In this document: one piece after another, positions 33,065-45,984 of the stretch
How positions within the stretch are numbered: the stretch's first letter is position 1
Layout of the letters: every line of letters starts with the position of its first letter
DNA from: Amblyornis subalaris
Lineage: Eukaryota; Chordata; Aves; Passeriformes; Ptilonorhynchidae
NCBI GenBank assembly: GCA_018881555.1
Contig: JACAXG010000008.1
Location: 1-64,000 of the forward strand
DNA length: 64,000 bases
Reading direction: 5' to 3'
Notes under the pieces: generated by a model
Told to the model about the DNA's origin: nothing
What the model saw: the letters and a program-made list of their open reading frames with translations, nothing else
The model's database searches: none
Made by a program: the position numbers and the translations under genes

Positions 33065-36000
33065 CTAAGCAAACTTGCTTCCATGCCTTTCTAGAGTGTT
33101 ACAATTCTATACATTTAATTGTCCTGACTATGTTTTCAGAGAGAGCGAGGAGAGACAACCTATTGGTTGATCCCACCTTCAGTCATTTCAGAGACCAGTC
33201 AGGTTCCAGGTATGAAATGGAAACTTGAGCAGAAAGACTCTGAACTTCCTGTTTCTTCTCCACTCTCCCTTCCTCCATTGATGCCTGCCTGCCCAGATTA
33301 CACTGTACTCAGGTTCTGCCCCCAACACACTGTGTATGAAAAAACCACAAATCTGCAAGTTTTGCCTCATTACAGGCAAGCAGGCAGCCAATTAACTGAA
33401 TAGTTACTAAGATTCCAGCTGTAAAAAATACATCGCTTCTCAGCTCCTCAGCTTTGATGGGTTACCTATGTTTGTCTGAGAATCAAGAAAAAAACCCCAA
33501 CCCTCCCCAACACCTAAATACATTTTAAAATGCCAGCTAATCGCTGCAAGTGTTACAGCAGCAGAGGAAAAAGAAAACAAGCAGCCTGTAATTTTTATAG
33601 GCTCCTTTGTCACATCTGTGCCTAAAATAAATCAGCCAAATAACGGTTTTAATTCCATATTAGTTCATACAGCAGTTTATTGAGTTTATGGCTGATGGTT
33701 AAGTTTTATGAACACATAGTATTTCAGTGCTACAGGGAAGGAAGTGCTGAGCACAGATGTTTGCAAACAGTGATAATAGGTTAATAAATTACTGCAAGGT
33801 AAAGACAAACTCTCAATGTCATAGACTTACTGCTCTTATTTGCACAGAAAAAATATCTTAATACATTCAGTAATAAGTTGTCAGGAATGCCTGGTTGGTG
33901 CTGCAGTGGGCAGAGATACGGTGCACTATACCTGAACACTAAAGCATNGTTCTGTCACTGGTTGAGTCAGCCTGGTGGAGGTACTTCTCATATCTAATTA
34001 TTTTAGTTTTCTTTTGTTGACAGCCCCAGCTGAAGTCTGATGATAAAGAAGTACGTTTTGGAGATGGCAGATGCTGGAGGGAGCTGAAGGAATTGTGTTC
34101 CCTCTTGCAGGGCAAGGCAAAGCCATTCTCGTCACCACAACTCAGAGGAATTGAAAGCTGGGGTATAAGAAGAGGGTTTTAAAGAAGTGAGATGGATAGC
34201 TTCAGTAGAAGTACAGGATCTGAGCCCCTTAAAATTAGACCAAGAAATAAAATAACTGTAGGTCTGTACCAAATTTCTGCCTCTTTCATTTTACGACCTG
34301 TTCTCAGTGAGTGCTTGGTCTAGAGTATCGAAACTAGGCAACCTGTTTCTGAGATAGACATGAATTTCACAGCACATGCTCTTCCTGACTAATTATCCTG
34401 CTGCCTGCAGGCTTTCCACCTTCTTGCCAGGAAAAAATCACACCTACTTTTAAAACATCAGTACAAGTCAAGAACACTTGTTGATCCTCTGTTCATCCAG
34501 GCATAGTTTTGTACATTCAGTATGGACCAGCTGGGACAAGCAGGGGTTCCGAGGAGCCTCTCTGATATGAAGCATGCCACTTCTCGCAGTCACCTGTCTG
34601 CGTATTAGTTATTTTCTACCAGGTGAGAGGAGGAGTGCAAATTCTTTTGGCAGCGGCTATATTATGGCACATGCCACGTGGGCACATTCCTCAGTATGCC
34701 TCTGGCAGCTGCCAGCTCTCAGCATTGCCCCATAGGAATTTACTGATTTTCTTGTTTCTTCCCAGAAGATTGTAAGTGAACCTGATGGAGCAGAAAGTGA
34801 AGAGAACATGTCTTCGTGGGCACTGGTTTGGAGCACAAAGTTTAACTTCAGCTCAAGACCCTTTTGCAAAGATCTGCAAATACTACCAAACTACAACAGA
34901 GGCTGCAAGTGAATGAAAAAGCTAATTAAACCTCCTTTGCCAGTTAAAAGACTGAGACTCCCTAGAAGACACTTACATTTAGCAAGCATGAGAAAAAATA
35001 CATTAGGACCGATCAACACAGAAAAGGTCCTCTTCTTTTTATGCCGGGTTCACTACTTTCCTGTTCCTTCTTTAAAATTGTTTCTCTGCATTTGAGTTAA
35101 AGAAGTTTTCCTGTGTCCCTCATAGGTGGGAGATAGTGATGTGTTTAAACACTGAACTAGTGTACAGGAACCTTCCTCACGTAACCACAGGGATATTATA
35201 TATGTGTCTCACCTTCCCACCGTAAGTTACTTTGAAGCCCCTCTGGATGGAAACACAAAGACAAATACAATCCTGTGCATGTGCTGCTCAGACCCTCTCT
35301 CCTCACAGAGACATTTCCCTCCTAAGAGCAAAAAGATGTGGGGCCACTGTAGGGTCACAAGAAGCAGAACACAATGAAGGAGGGGGAGGCTCTTTACTCA
35401 ATATATTCCCAGTATTGTCTGCTCCTTCAATAGCTCTTAAGTGCAAGAAAATTAGCTGTGAATCTTTTGATACGAAGTGACCACCAGTGGTACTGAGGTG
35501 TTGCTGGATTTGATTTCCAGAACCCACAATATTACTGTGAAAGGGTAAGAATGTTAGGTGTTTACTCCTGAAAGCTTTTTCTCTCCTAACAGGGGCTACC
35601 CCTCTGAGAGACTCATAGGCATCTCATGTGGTTGTTTTTATTTAGTGCCTTCCTGTCACTGGCAGAGTTTTTCCTTCCTTGACTGACCTACTTGTGTCAA
35701 GGAGCAGAGAAGGAACACCTGTGAAGGCTGCTTACTTAGATTTTTTTAAAACAGGTGGCAAGGCAGAAGTAGTGAGTGAAATTATCTACAATGGTGTTGG
35801 AAAAGCTTTTGTTGCAGTTTCATGATGTAGCTTCTGACAGAAAAACAGGTGGAGACGCTGAAAGTGCTACTTCCAAGTGAAAATATGTCCATATCTCATG
35901 CCTGCTATATCACCTTATTTTACCATGTTAAACAGTTGAACCCACATTTTAATTCAAGCTTATTGATAATGTTGGTAAAGCAGGAGGACATCAGCAATTA

Positions 36001-39000
36001 CAAGCTGAAGATAACACTGTGCGTACTTTTGTCACATGTGCATGCTGTCCTGTACCTGGGGGTATTGACTGAAGAGAGACTTGTTTATCCAAAACTGGCA
36101 TAGTCCATTACATGATTTATCCATATGATCACTCTGTGGTCACTAACCCTGGTTTCAGAATTTAGTCATCACATTAGGCAACCAGTTATTGGAAACCTAT
36201 TCTGGCAATTTTTGACTGCGTGGCAGTTAGATGAGGACCCATGCGGAACCAGGAAAGAGCTAAGCAAAGCAAAGGGGACTTTTCTAGCTTTACAATCAGG
36301 TCCCAGCCAAGCAGACAGCAGGAAATAATGAATAGTGAGTGTTGCCTGTTTTAACTGGTGTGATATTTCTCATGCTCAGGAGAGAGACTGATAGTAGGCA
36401 TTGCAAAGCCACCATTGTCACATCCTTCATTTTTTAAAGAAGTTTGTTTTGTGGAAAAGGCATAAATTAAAAATTTCCACCTCTTTGCCCCCTCCCTCCC
36501 AAAACATTTCAGACACGCTGGCCTTTTCTAATAGAAATTCCTTCTAACAAAAGTGTCCTAAGTGGCTGTTCTTGTGAATAGAGACCTGAGATATCAGGCC
36601 ATAGTAACAACAAAGTCTCAGCCCAGTCTATTAAAATCTCAAATGGAGCTTGATATCCATCTCAGGCAGCAATGTGCAGGGGCTGGAACAGTAGCATTAC
36701 CTGCCTATTTAAATAATTCAGCACTGGAATGGAGGCAACCAGGGAGAGGGGGGTTCTCAGAATTTCTTATCAGCATCTTGTTTACACAAGCAATTAAATA
36801 AGGGTCTCACCACTCCTTTTCCAGGGATAAGATAATTCATATGTGGGTAATTATTTTCTGTGCATCTTGTAAATATATTGAGAGGAGCCTAAATTTTCTC
36901 TTTTGTTGATACATCTATTAAAGAGAATTGGTCCAGAAAGAAAGGTTTGAAAATTTCTCAATTTCTACAGTTTAATTTATTTTTCCTTCTTTAGCCTAAG
37001 AGGTTTTAAAGCCAAATACCTGATTATAGTTTTCCCATTGGGGATGTAATACAGCATTGGTGGACTCACTGCCAGTCATAGCTATCAGCTCGGCTTGAAT
37101 GTCTCATACTGCGTACTCAGACCTAAGTCTTAACCCATAGAGTTATTGGTTTTAATATTTAAAAAAAAATGTTGTGCCATTTGCTACCTGCCTAAAGCAC
37201 TGCTTCAACTTATCTGTTTTTTCATTATTAATCGGTATATAATACTCTGAGGCAGATTGCACATTTGGGCAAAGCAGAATGTAACAAAGGAGGGAATCAA
37301 ATGCAGTCCTCTTGGCACTTTGTTTTCCTACTAAACCATTATGATGGTTCTGCTTTTGCCACATGCCTCGTTATTTAGCTTATAAATTCACTATTTCCAC
37401 TGTAATCTTGCTGGGGTTTGGCGCAGGTATAGAAAAGGCTTGTGCTCAAGCTGATCAGTAAGGAATTGAACTAGGAATCTTGAAAACTGATGTCAATATT
37501 TCCGCAGCCATTTCAAAGCGCTTTGTGTTGAACCAAGACATGAGATCTCCATTCTTTTATTAGCTCTCCTGAGAGAGATAGGATTGTTAATATTCATCTT
37601 CCTCTGATATGATTTCATTTCAGAGACTCCATGGGAACCAGCCAGATTAGAATAATAAAATCATAGTAAATTGCTCGTGGCAAAAATTGTATATAAGGTC
37701 CCTCTAATACATACATTCGGTCTCTGGACAGCAACAAAAACATGGTAACTGAATTAGACTTTTAACATGATTTTGACGATTGATGAAGCAAATACAATCT
37801 TTAAAACAAAAATTTCCCTCCCCCTCTCCTTATCATGTCTGAGCTGTCAACAGAGAAATCTGGTCCACCTCCTTCATGAATTAGTCTCTCTATTTATGTA
37901 TTGCCTTTCTCAGTGTTCCCATTTGCTACAAAACTAGCCAACCCAGTTTATTTTGTTGCAGCATTATTAAAATTTCTATTACCATTGCAAATGCTTCCAA
38001 GGGAGATAATATTAATAACAGTCTCTCCCCTCAGATCCTGTCAGTTCCTCGGATGATTAATATTCTTGTCTGCAAGAAGCATGATATAGTTTAGAGAGAG
38101 CATATTGCTTGACTCATAGGCTATTATTCTTCATGGTCTGTGATGAGTGCATTGTGATCTGCCATTATTGCATTACTGTTTACACAGCTTGAGATACCTC
38201 ATAAAGCAGTCAGGAAAGAGATGAAATTCAGATAGATTCAGATCTAAGAAATGAGAAAACCTTACAAGAAGATCTTCAGCTGTTTTGTCCTCTTCATCCA
38301 CCATGTCACATCTGCAATGACTGTTGCTGTCGTCCTTTTCCTACCTAGGATGCAGATGGCAGCTGCATTTCTCTATGTATGGCCAGTGAACATCTTTGCA
38401 AGGATGATCACAGCAATCTGCTGGCTCCAAAGCATGGATGGAAAGACTACTTGGTAGAGTCATTTGCATATGGAAAAGAGGATCTAAAAGAGTTGGGAAA
38501 TCATGGATCTAGATGAAGCATTTTTAAAATGCTAAAATATAGAGGACCAATGATTTGGCAGTTAGTATAATACTCCATGAAATAGCAATTTTTGACTATT
38601 ACATTTGTCTCTAGATTTAGCCTAGAGATAGGTACATGATTTTTCCAAGATGCTGAATAAGAAAAATGCACATTGTGAAACCTCTGATAGAAACTAGTAA
38701 TAGAAAAGCTTAATTTTTGTGGCAATTGAGAGTAGGAACCCCATCTGAAACTATTAGAAGTCAGAAGTGTGCCTGCATCTTATCAAGCTTATTCTGAAAG
38801 GTCCCAAAAGAGCTGGAAGCATATGAAGGCTTTCCTTCATCTTATGACTTGGCTAAATGACCCCATTATGGAAAACAAACCCTGTTCCTGCCAGCTGTTA
38901 TCGTTTCATCCTCACCCTCCATGCTTGTTTCCTTTGAAGTTGAGCAGAATGTAGAGATTTCCAGACACAAATGTGAGCTCGCTATCCTCTCCCTTAGCTA

Positions 39001-39685
39001 AACAATGTGAAGGAACAGCCTTCCTCCCGTACATAACCCTAACCACAAGCCTCACAGCTGCTCCAAAACAAGCCACAGAGTCAGCCAAGAAATACTTGTA
39101 ATAGAGCAGTCAGGAAGATGCTGAGAGACCCAAATGCTGTTGCTGGAAAAACCGCATTTCAGTCCTTCACATCTGGATCTTGCAATTGATAGGGCCACCT
39201 CATGTGCAGCCAGAGACACTGGCAACATACTTAGGAAGTTCACTACTGTCTTTCAAAGGTCACACTGTATGCAGCATGGCAGGATCAAAATAGAAAATAC
39301 AGCTGGAGGGAAGAGCTATAGCAAACGTGAAAGAGTAATTACACTTCCTATATTTAGCTCAGCTTTTCAAGGTGTTAAGTTGGAAAGACTGTTTTGCAGC
39401 TAAGCTCTAAAAATTCATATCTCATTTGCGCTTTTTTAAAATTGTGTTTCACAAAAACATGAGTCACATTCATACATAGTATGCCCTAAAAAAAATCAAA
39501 ACACAGAAAATTTGTTCCAGGAAAGCAATTATTTTCCTTTTCATTGTTAAAGTTTCTTTAGGACAGCATATGCATGTTATTTTCTTTAATTCTTCTTAAA
39601 AATAGTTATCAGTGTGTGCATACTTGTATAAACATATGTATGTATGTATATATGCACAAAATAATCAGTGTACAAGTGTAAATAC
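33065..39685. other. Unassigned AT-rich sequence
   Basis: About 6.6 kb with no supported exon. The interval 37.5-38.2 kb is non-repetitive, AT-rich and dense in TAAT and ATTA cores (for example GATGATTAATATTCTTG), a texture common in conserved non-coding elements. Sequence from other birds would be needed to show conservation. Confidence 0.35.
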
Positions 39686-39694
39686 ATACAAGTA

Positions 39695-39920
39695 CATATG
39701 AGTCAGGGGAGGTTTAGACTGGATGTCAGGAAAAAGTTTTTCAGGCTCCCCAGGGCAGTGGTCATGGCCCCAGGTCTGTCTGAGTGTTATCAAGAAGGAT
39801 TCGGACAATGGTCTCAGCCACAGCATGGGATTGTTGGGGTTTTGTGGGCCAGAAGTTGGACTCGATGATCCTGGTGGGTTTCTTCCAATTCAGAAGATTC
39901 TATGATTCTATGCTTCTACG
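39695..39920 (+). mobile_element. CR1 LINE 3' end with terminal repeat
   Basis: GGTTTAGACTGGATGTCAGG, then a TCAGGCTCCCCAGGGCAGTG segment, then AGTTGGACTCGATGATCCTG, GTGGGTTTCTTCCAATTCAG and the terminal ATTCTATGATTCTATG. The copy is plus-oriented, short and complete at its 3' end. It is among the less diverged CR1 copies in the window. Confidence 0.95.
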
Positions 39921-39924
39921 TGTA

Positions 39925-42900
39925 AATATCTATACTCAATAAGCATATTATAATTTATATGCCTGACAGTTGAGTTGAACCTGATGAAAATCTCATAATC
40001 TTCAAAATTAGGCTGTAAACTAACAGAACACAGACATTGAGAGGTTGCTTGGTGGCCAGGACATACCAGTATGGTAAGATGCATTATCTATCAGCTACTG
40101 TGATCAGTCACTTAAGATGACTTGACCCATCAGAAGTTTAACTGACGTCAATTACATAATACAAAATAATGTAATTAGGGGAACATAGTCCTAGGAGAGG
40201 GCTGGAAGACAAACACAGGACCAAATTCTCTTACAAGCGTAATCCTGGCAAAGCCAATAAAAACTGCTGAGAATATGCATGTTCTATTGGGACACAAGAG
40301 GTGTGTACTTGCTCAGTGGCAGTCATTCATCCCTCCAGAGGGCACCAAGTTATACTCCTGATTTTTCCAGGAGGTTTATGGAAGAATTTCTGTGAAACTC
40401 GGGGCAGATGATACCCAATTTGCCTATTAAACCTCAATTCATAGTCATTATGGGCAGGTACAATAATTTCATTACTTTGGTAGCAAACCTTGCAGGACTA
40501 CACAGCACTTGCTACAGATGGAACAGTTCTGTCTCTGTCCCTGGATTATCCTGCAAAGAACAACTTTAGTAGCCAGGCAGTTAAAAAGAAAAAGCTGTGT
40601 AATTCTTTCCAGGAAGTGTCTTTTTGTCATTCTGCCTTCTAAGCATAGAGTCCACTCTAGGATTCTACCACATTGTGTCATTTTACAGTTCTGCTCAGAG
40701 GGTGCTTAAAACTCAGCCAATGGCAACAGAAGTAAAACAAACAAACAAAAAATGAAGAACAAACTAACAGGGGGGAAGTGAGGGGTGGTCACAAAGAGGA
40801 GGACGGGACACCCAACAGTATTTATCTGCTTCTTGCAGTCTGTTTCATTTTTGTTTAAGATGTCAGCCCTTTGGCCAGGAAAAATATATTTTTCTTTGGC
40901 ATGCTTAACAAATAATAACAGCAAATTGACAAGGAGGTCTTCAGGACACACTGTATCTTTATACATGTTCATAGTTTCTTCCCCCATGGGTCCTAGTTGT
41001 AGGTTTAAAAATGACATAAGTAAATTATTGTCTTGCAAATTAAATCTACATATGGACCTGTGCTATACAGGTTACATTTCAACTGGTTATTTTGTCACTT
41101 TTTGCAGTGTATCTGGAAAGCAAGTGTCATGCTAGATTAGCACAGATTAAGCAGATTAGTGTCTAGGTATGAGTAGGCAGTGTATGTGATAGAAGGATGT
41201 GGATGGATAAACATGGACGTATTTTTCCCTTGAATTGAATTCTTTGCAATTCATTTTTCTAAATTCTCCTTGCTGTGCATCAAAGAAAATGATCACTTGA
41301 TTAATGTATATCTGGCCTACAAGGAAAACAATTCAGGAGTTTACCTCTGCTATAAATAAAAGATAGAATGCACAAATTGTCAGGAAAGTCAGCTGGGCTA
41401 GGGAGTTCTACAGGTAGATCATATAAATCAGGTGACTTGCAAGTAGGAGAAAACCATGCAGTGAAAAACTATTCAGAGAACAGAGACAGAAACAGGAGTG
41501 CTGAATCAATGACATGAAGCAGAAGATAATGAATGAATTTGAAGAAAATAGGAGATAAGCAAGATTACCATCTTGGTTTCATGCAGGCCACAATGAGAGA
41601 ACATGACTATTACTAAATCTGAAGAGGCTACAGTAACCAACAGAGAAAGTAGTAGGGTTTGGGTAACTTTTCTGTCTGAAAAAAAAAAGACAGTTAAAAA
41701 AAAATCCTAGACATGAAAATTATTCTGCAAAACCAAGTCACAATTCCCTTGTAGCATTCATAAATAGCCTAAATCTTGTTTACAGTTGTAATTTCTATTT
41801 GATGGAGTTATTGTCAAAGAGATTAGCAAATCCTTTCAGTTCAGAGACATTTAAATTTAGCAGCAGGAAAAAGAAGTTTGTTGAGTGTGGAATCCACTCC
41901 TGCTGCTCCAAAACAATCAGAAACAGGAAAAAGTAATCAAAAGGGAGTTTTAATGAGTTATAGAGCTATTGTTTACTGGGGAGGGCTGAAAGTCTGAAGC
42001 CCAGGCCTGGAGGACCTCTGTGACCCTGCACTGCCTCTCGGTGGCAAAATATTTGCTTGAAATTACGTCAAAACAACACAATGTGTGTGTCTGAAGGCCA
42101 AGGGGGTGGGGGGGGCGCTGAAAAAAATAGTGGAAATTCCCTGAGTCTCTGAATGTACTGAAGGCTTTCCTTGAAAAACAAGGCAATAAACAGCAGCTGT
42201 ATTTGTACATTCAAGCTAACACAGGCAGTGTCTCTTCTGGCTCTACAAAACCAAAGGCTCGCCCCGCGAGACAGCCCCAGAAATAGCTGCAACCCTTTGC
42301 TCCACAGCTGCTGAGCATGGGTGGACTGCAGGGCTGATTGTCCCAGGCACAAGGCTGAAGGGGCAAGTGCCCACAGGTGGTCAACTGCCAGGGTGTGTGC
42401 AAAGCCCTAGCCCTGTGCACTCTAGCCAGCAGGCTCGGGGTAAAGCAATACTGCCATGGTCTCATGAGGCTGCCAAAGTGAAAGCTTCACAGGGGGAAGC
42501 TCTTCTGGAGAGGGGCTGAAAATGGGAAGCTGATTTTTACAAGGAAATAATCATACAGAAGTGCTGGGGGGTTGAGGGAGGAGATTTCTGTTGCTTTCCC
42601 AGAACTCTTCTCCAGGTAAAAAAGCACACCATTAAGTTAGTGCTGAAATGCAACAGTTATGTTACTGTAGTGCTCACCAGCAGTTACTTAATCAGTAGTA
42701 TGTATCTGAGAGTAGCCCACTGCATCTACATGGTCCGGGAAAGATAGTGTTCTTCTCTACCTGTCCATATTGACCTCTTGGGTGGAAAAATCTCTGCCTA
42801 AACGTTAATGTCTTGCATTTAATGCAAGTTATGTGCCAGGGAATGGGTATAGACCCCTCTAGCCCTTCCACAATCATCCAGGTAGGAGGAAGTCAACGAG

Positions 42901-44775
42901 AGTGAAAATAAGCAAATAGATGGAATGTTTCCTGTGGAAAATGGACCCATTAAAATGAACAGCAGACCTTCCCTCAAAGAAATAGCAATGAGCTCTGTGA
43001 ACTGCTCAGACAGCAGTCAGTGATGGCAGGGGTGCAACATGCAGACTTGAGTTATGTAAAGTAACAGATGACCTGTTCAGCCACATACTGCATAACCCAA
43101 AGAATTTGTCTACCTGTCCATCATAGTAATATTCCCAACACAACAGACTGAGCAGGGTACAAGCCAGATCCTTTGCAAAAGTACAATACGTGTGATGGTC
43201 TCAAGCTAGCTGACCCGTCTAGGCATTCATCTCCTGTATTTTCCAAAATGCGCTAATTCCATTCAGTGGCACNGTGCACAGTTATGTGGCATCCCAAGAG
43301 ATTCCCCTAGCAGCTGGAAGAAACACATTTTGTAATGTGGAGCTAGACAGGAAGCAACTCATAGCAGCTTCCAGGTTAACAGTCCCCATGAAAATTTTCG
43401 TTCTTCCAATAGCCAACTAAAAGGCGGCTTTCCCTTTGCATAGCACACACTGGCCAGCATGATGTCACTAACAACACTTAAATTTTGTCATTATTGGCAC
43501 AAACAGTCAGCTGAAGAAGACAGATGACAGTTAGTTCCCCTACAGGTAACAGGGAATGATATTTGACATAGTATTCAATCTTTAATACACATTAAAAGTG
43601 CTGTTGATTTGTATATCTATATCACCAGACAAACTGTCAAGCCAGACCAAGTATTTTTATTTCACCAACACCTACTACACTATCAACAGGTTTGTTAATT
43701 CACCAGATTTTATTTCACTTTCGCCTTTGTTAAAATTCAAAATAGCCACGTTTTATCTGCACAAGATCCCTTGTGGTCATATGGCTTTCCAGGGAAATGT
43801 AAAACAATAGCTTTGTCTAGAGTAATATAATTTTCTATTCACTTATATCACTCCACCAAGAAGCCAAAATATTTTAATTAGATATAATGTGTAAATTCAA
43901 GCTGCAAGTAAGAATTTAAAAGCAGAAAACACCCATAAAGAGACTTTCAAAGTGGACACTAAAATTCAGATTCTCCAGTTTTTTGCAAGGCCAATTAAAT
44001 ATTTTTAGCCCATTAATATCCACAGCACCTACAGCCGCCACTACAGCTGTAAGACTGCAGCTGAGGCTGGAACAAAATTGAAGCATTCAGGCCCACTAAC
44101 TGCATCTGAAAATTTCATACACACTCAACAATATATGCTTGCACATTTAGATACTGGTTTTCTAGAATGTGCAGTCATGAGCGGTATTAAGACCCAATGA
44201 GGTCTTGCACTGCTATAATTACCATCTCTAATTATAGTTCCATTTGGTATATTTATGTCATATATATTAAGAAAAAGCTCACCTTGATGTTGTGCATGTG
44301 TTTAAATAAGACCCAACCTGTTTAAATTACTCTGTTAGAGTTATAATCTACAATAACTGCAATACAAGCGAGCCAATACTACACAGTTTCTCAGCTTTTT
44401 CTCAGTTCTCAGAAACACAAGTTTTTCATGCTGAGAACTTTGAGTCCATTTTTTAATTTAGAATCAGATTATGGGTTTGCACAGACCTACCAATACGTGT
44501 AAGAACATTGTGTTTTCATACATACACAGACACCTATTTACAACCATTCTAAATATTTTTTGCCACTTATTCTTCAAAACTGCAAGCCCTCACAAGCACT
44601 CATTCAGCTGTCATTAAGAAAAATGCCAGCAGGTCTCAAAATGTTACTTACGAATGAAATGCAAGACAGCTTGATCTGTGGAGCAGGGGGAAAAAATAAA
44701 AATAAAAAATACATATAAAAATAATTATTTTTTTAAGTCAGCAGGAAAAAAATAGCTGTAATTCACTTTCTTGAT
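39925..44775. other. Unassigned AT-rich sequence
   Basis: No exon, RNA gene or repeat family recognised in about 4.8 kb. A somewhat GC-richer patch at 42.0-42.5 kb has overlapping open frames on the minus strand but no domain or splice support. Confidence 0.35.
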
Positions 44776-44781
44776 GAAGAA

Positions 44782-45113
44782 AAACATGTTTTGCCATGTC
44801 TTATATCTGTAAGCAAAACTGGATCTGGGAAATAAAGACAGTTAGTAATGGGCACAACTACCCCCACCTTCCTCACTGCTCACTCTCTCTCCTGCAATTG
44901 TGTAAAGCAAGGAAGTAAAAATCTGGTAGAGACAGAAAAACATGTTTTTCTTTGAAAGTCCATCCACAGAAATATTTATCAGGTGTTGGCAAAACACACA
45001 CAAAATAATATTCTGTTTTTAAAAGTCAGAAGCAAATAGTTCCACTTCTCACTGAAAAATGAAGGCCATTTGAAGTCCCTGCTGTTGAAAAATGAAAAAC
45101 ATGTTTTTCATTT
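44782..45113. promoter_or_regulatory. Three AAACATGTTT palindromes, p53-family half-site consensus
   Basis: AAACATGTTT fits the p53/p63/p73 half-site RRRCWWGYYY exactly. It occurs at 44782-44791, 44938-44947 and 45097-45106, spaced 156 and 159 bp. The second sits in an 18-bp and the third in a 24-bp perfect palindrome (45090-45113, AAATGAAAAACA and its complement). The AT-rich cores are weaker than typical strong sites, so binding is inference. Confidence 0.3.
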
Positions 45114-45114
45114 C

Positions 45115-45930
45115 CTGTTTTTGTGGGGTTTTTTACTGTTCCCTAAAAGTCACTGAGGTCTTTTGCCACTCAGAGCTGCAGTATTATCCAGTGTATTCTT
45201 GCCTCTAAGTCAGTCATCCATTTCTTCTTATGAGTGGATGTCACCAGAGCTATCCATAGAGAAGATAATTTAAAAACCCACTAGTTTATCCAGGTGCTGT
45301 AAATAATGCCTAGTAAGGTGATCAGCCAAGGATGGGTACATAGGCAGAGACAGGCTTTGTGCACACCATTCAGAGTAGCTGGAGCAATAGGAGCCCTGGC
45401 AGACTGCCCTCAGAAAGGTCCCTGTTTTGGTGGGTGAGGGACCCACAGTGGGGGAGGTCTCTGTAGGATACACCAAATCCACAGTTCAGCCAGAGCCAAC
45501 ACCCAAACCTTTCCCTCATTTAATGTAAGCAGCCTGGCAGGTCTCGGGGTCCAGGATGGTCTTGTGAACTAGGGGCAAAATACCTCTCACAGTTCACACT
45601 GACCCTTAGAAAGAGACCTCTTTCTTCCCAGCCTCTCTGGCTCCCTTCTCTTTTCAGCTTACAGCAGAGAAAGTTGCTCCCAAAGGAAACACACTTCTTT
45701 TCGGAGTCCTTCCATACCAGTGCTCAACAGGATCTGCCAAAATGGATCTAAACTCTTCTCCCACTAAGAGGTGCACAAGGAAGGGGGAAAAAAAAAAAAA
45801 GAAAAAAGAAAATTAGAACAAATTCTTTTTCTTTGTTTTCCCTCTTCATTTTCTCAGTGCCCACTACACTGAAACTGCAGCACTTCACAAGACTTTGAGG
45901 AATCCTTCATTACGCCAGGAAGGACACTTA
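45115..45930. other. Unassigned sequence with a poly-A tract
   Basis: No gene recognised. A run of A residues with two G interruptions lies at about 45787-45815. Confidence 0.4.
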
Positions 45931-45931
45931 G

Positions 45932-45979
45932 AAAATATGTAGAGCTGCAAAATATGTAGAGCTGCAAAATATGTAGAGC
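45932..45979 (+). repeat. 17-bp tandem repeat, 2.8 copies
   Basis: AAAATATGTAGAGCTGC is repeated at 45932-45948 and 45949-45965, with a 14-base partial copy at 45966-45979. All are identical over their length, so the duplication is probably recent. Confidence 0.95.
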
Positions 45980-45984
45980 GTCCC

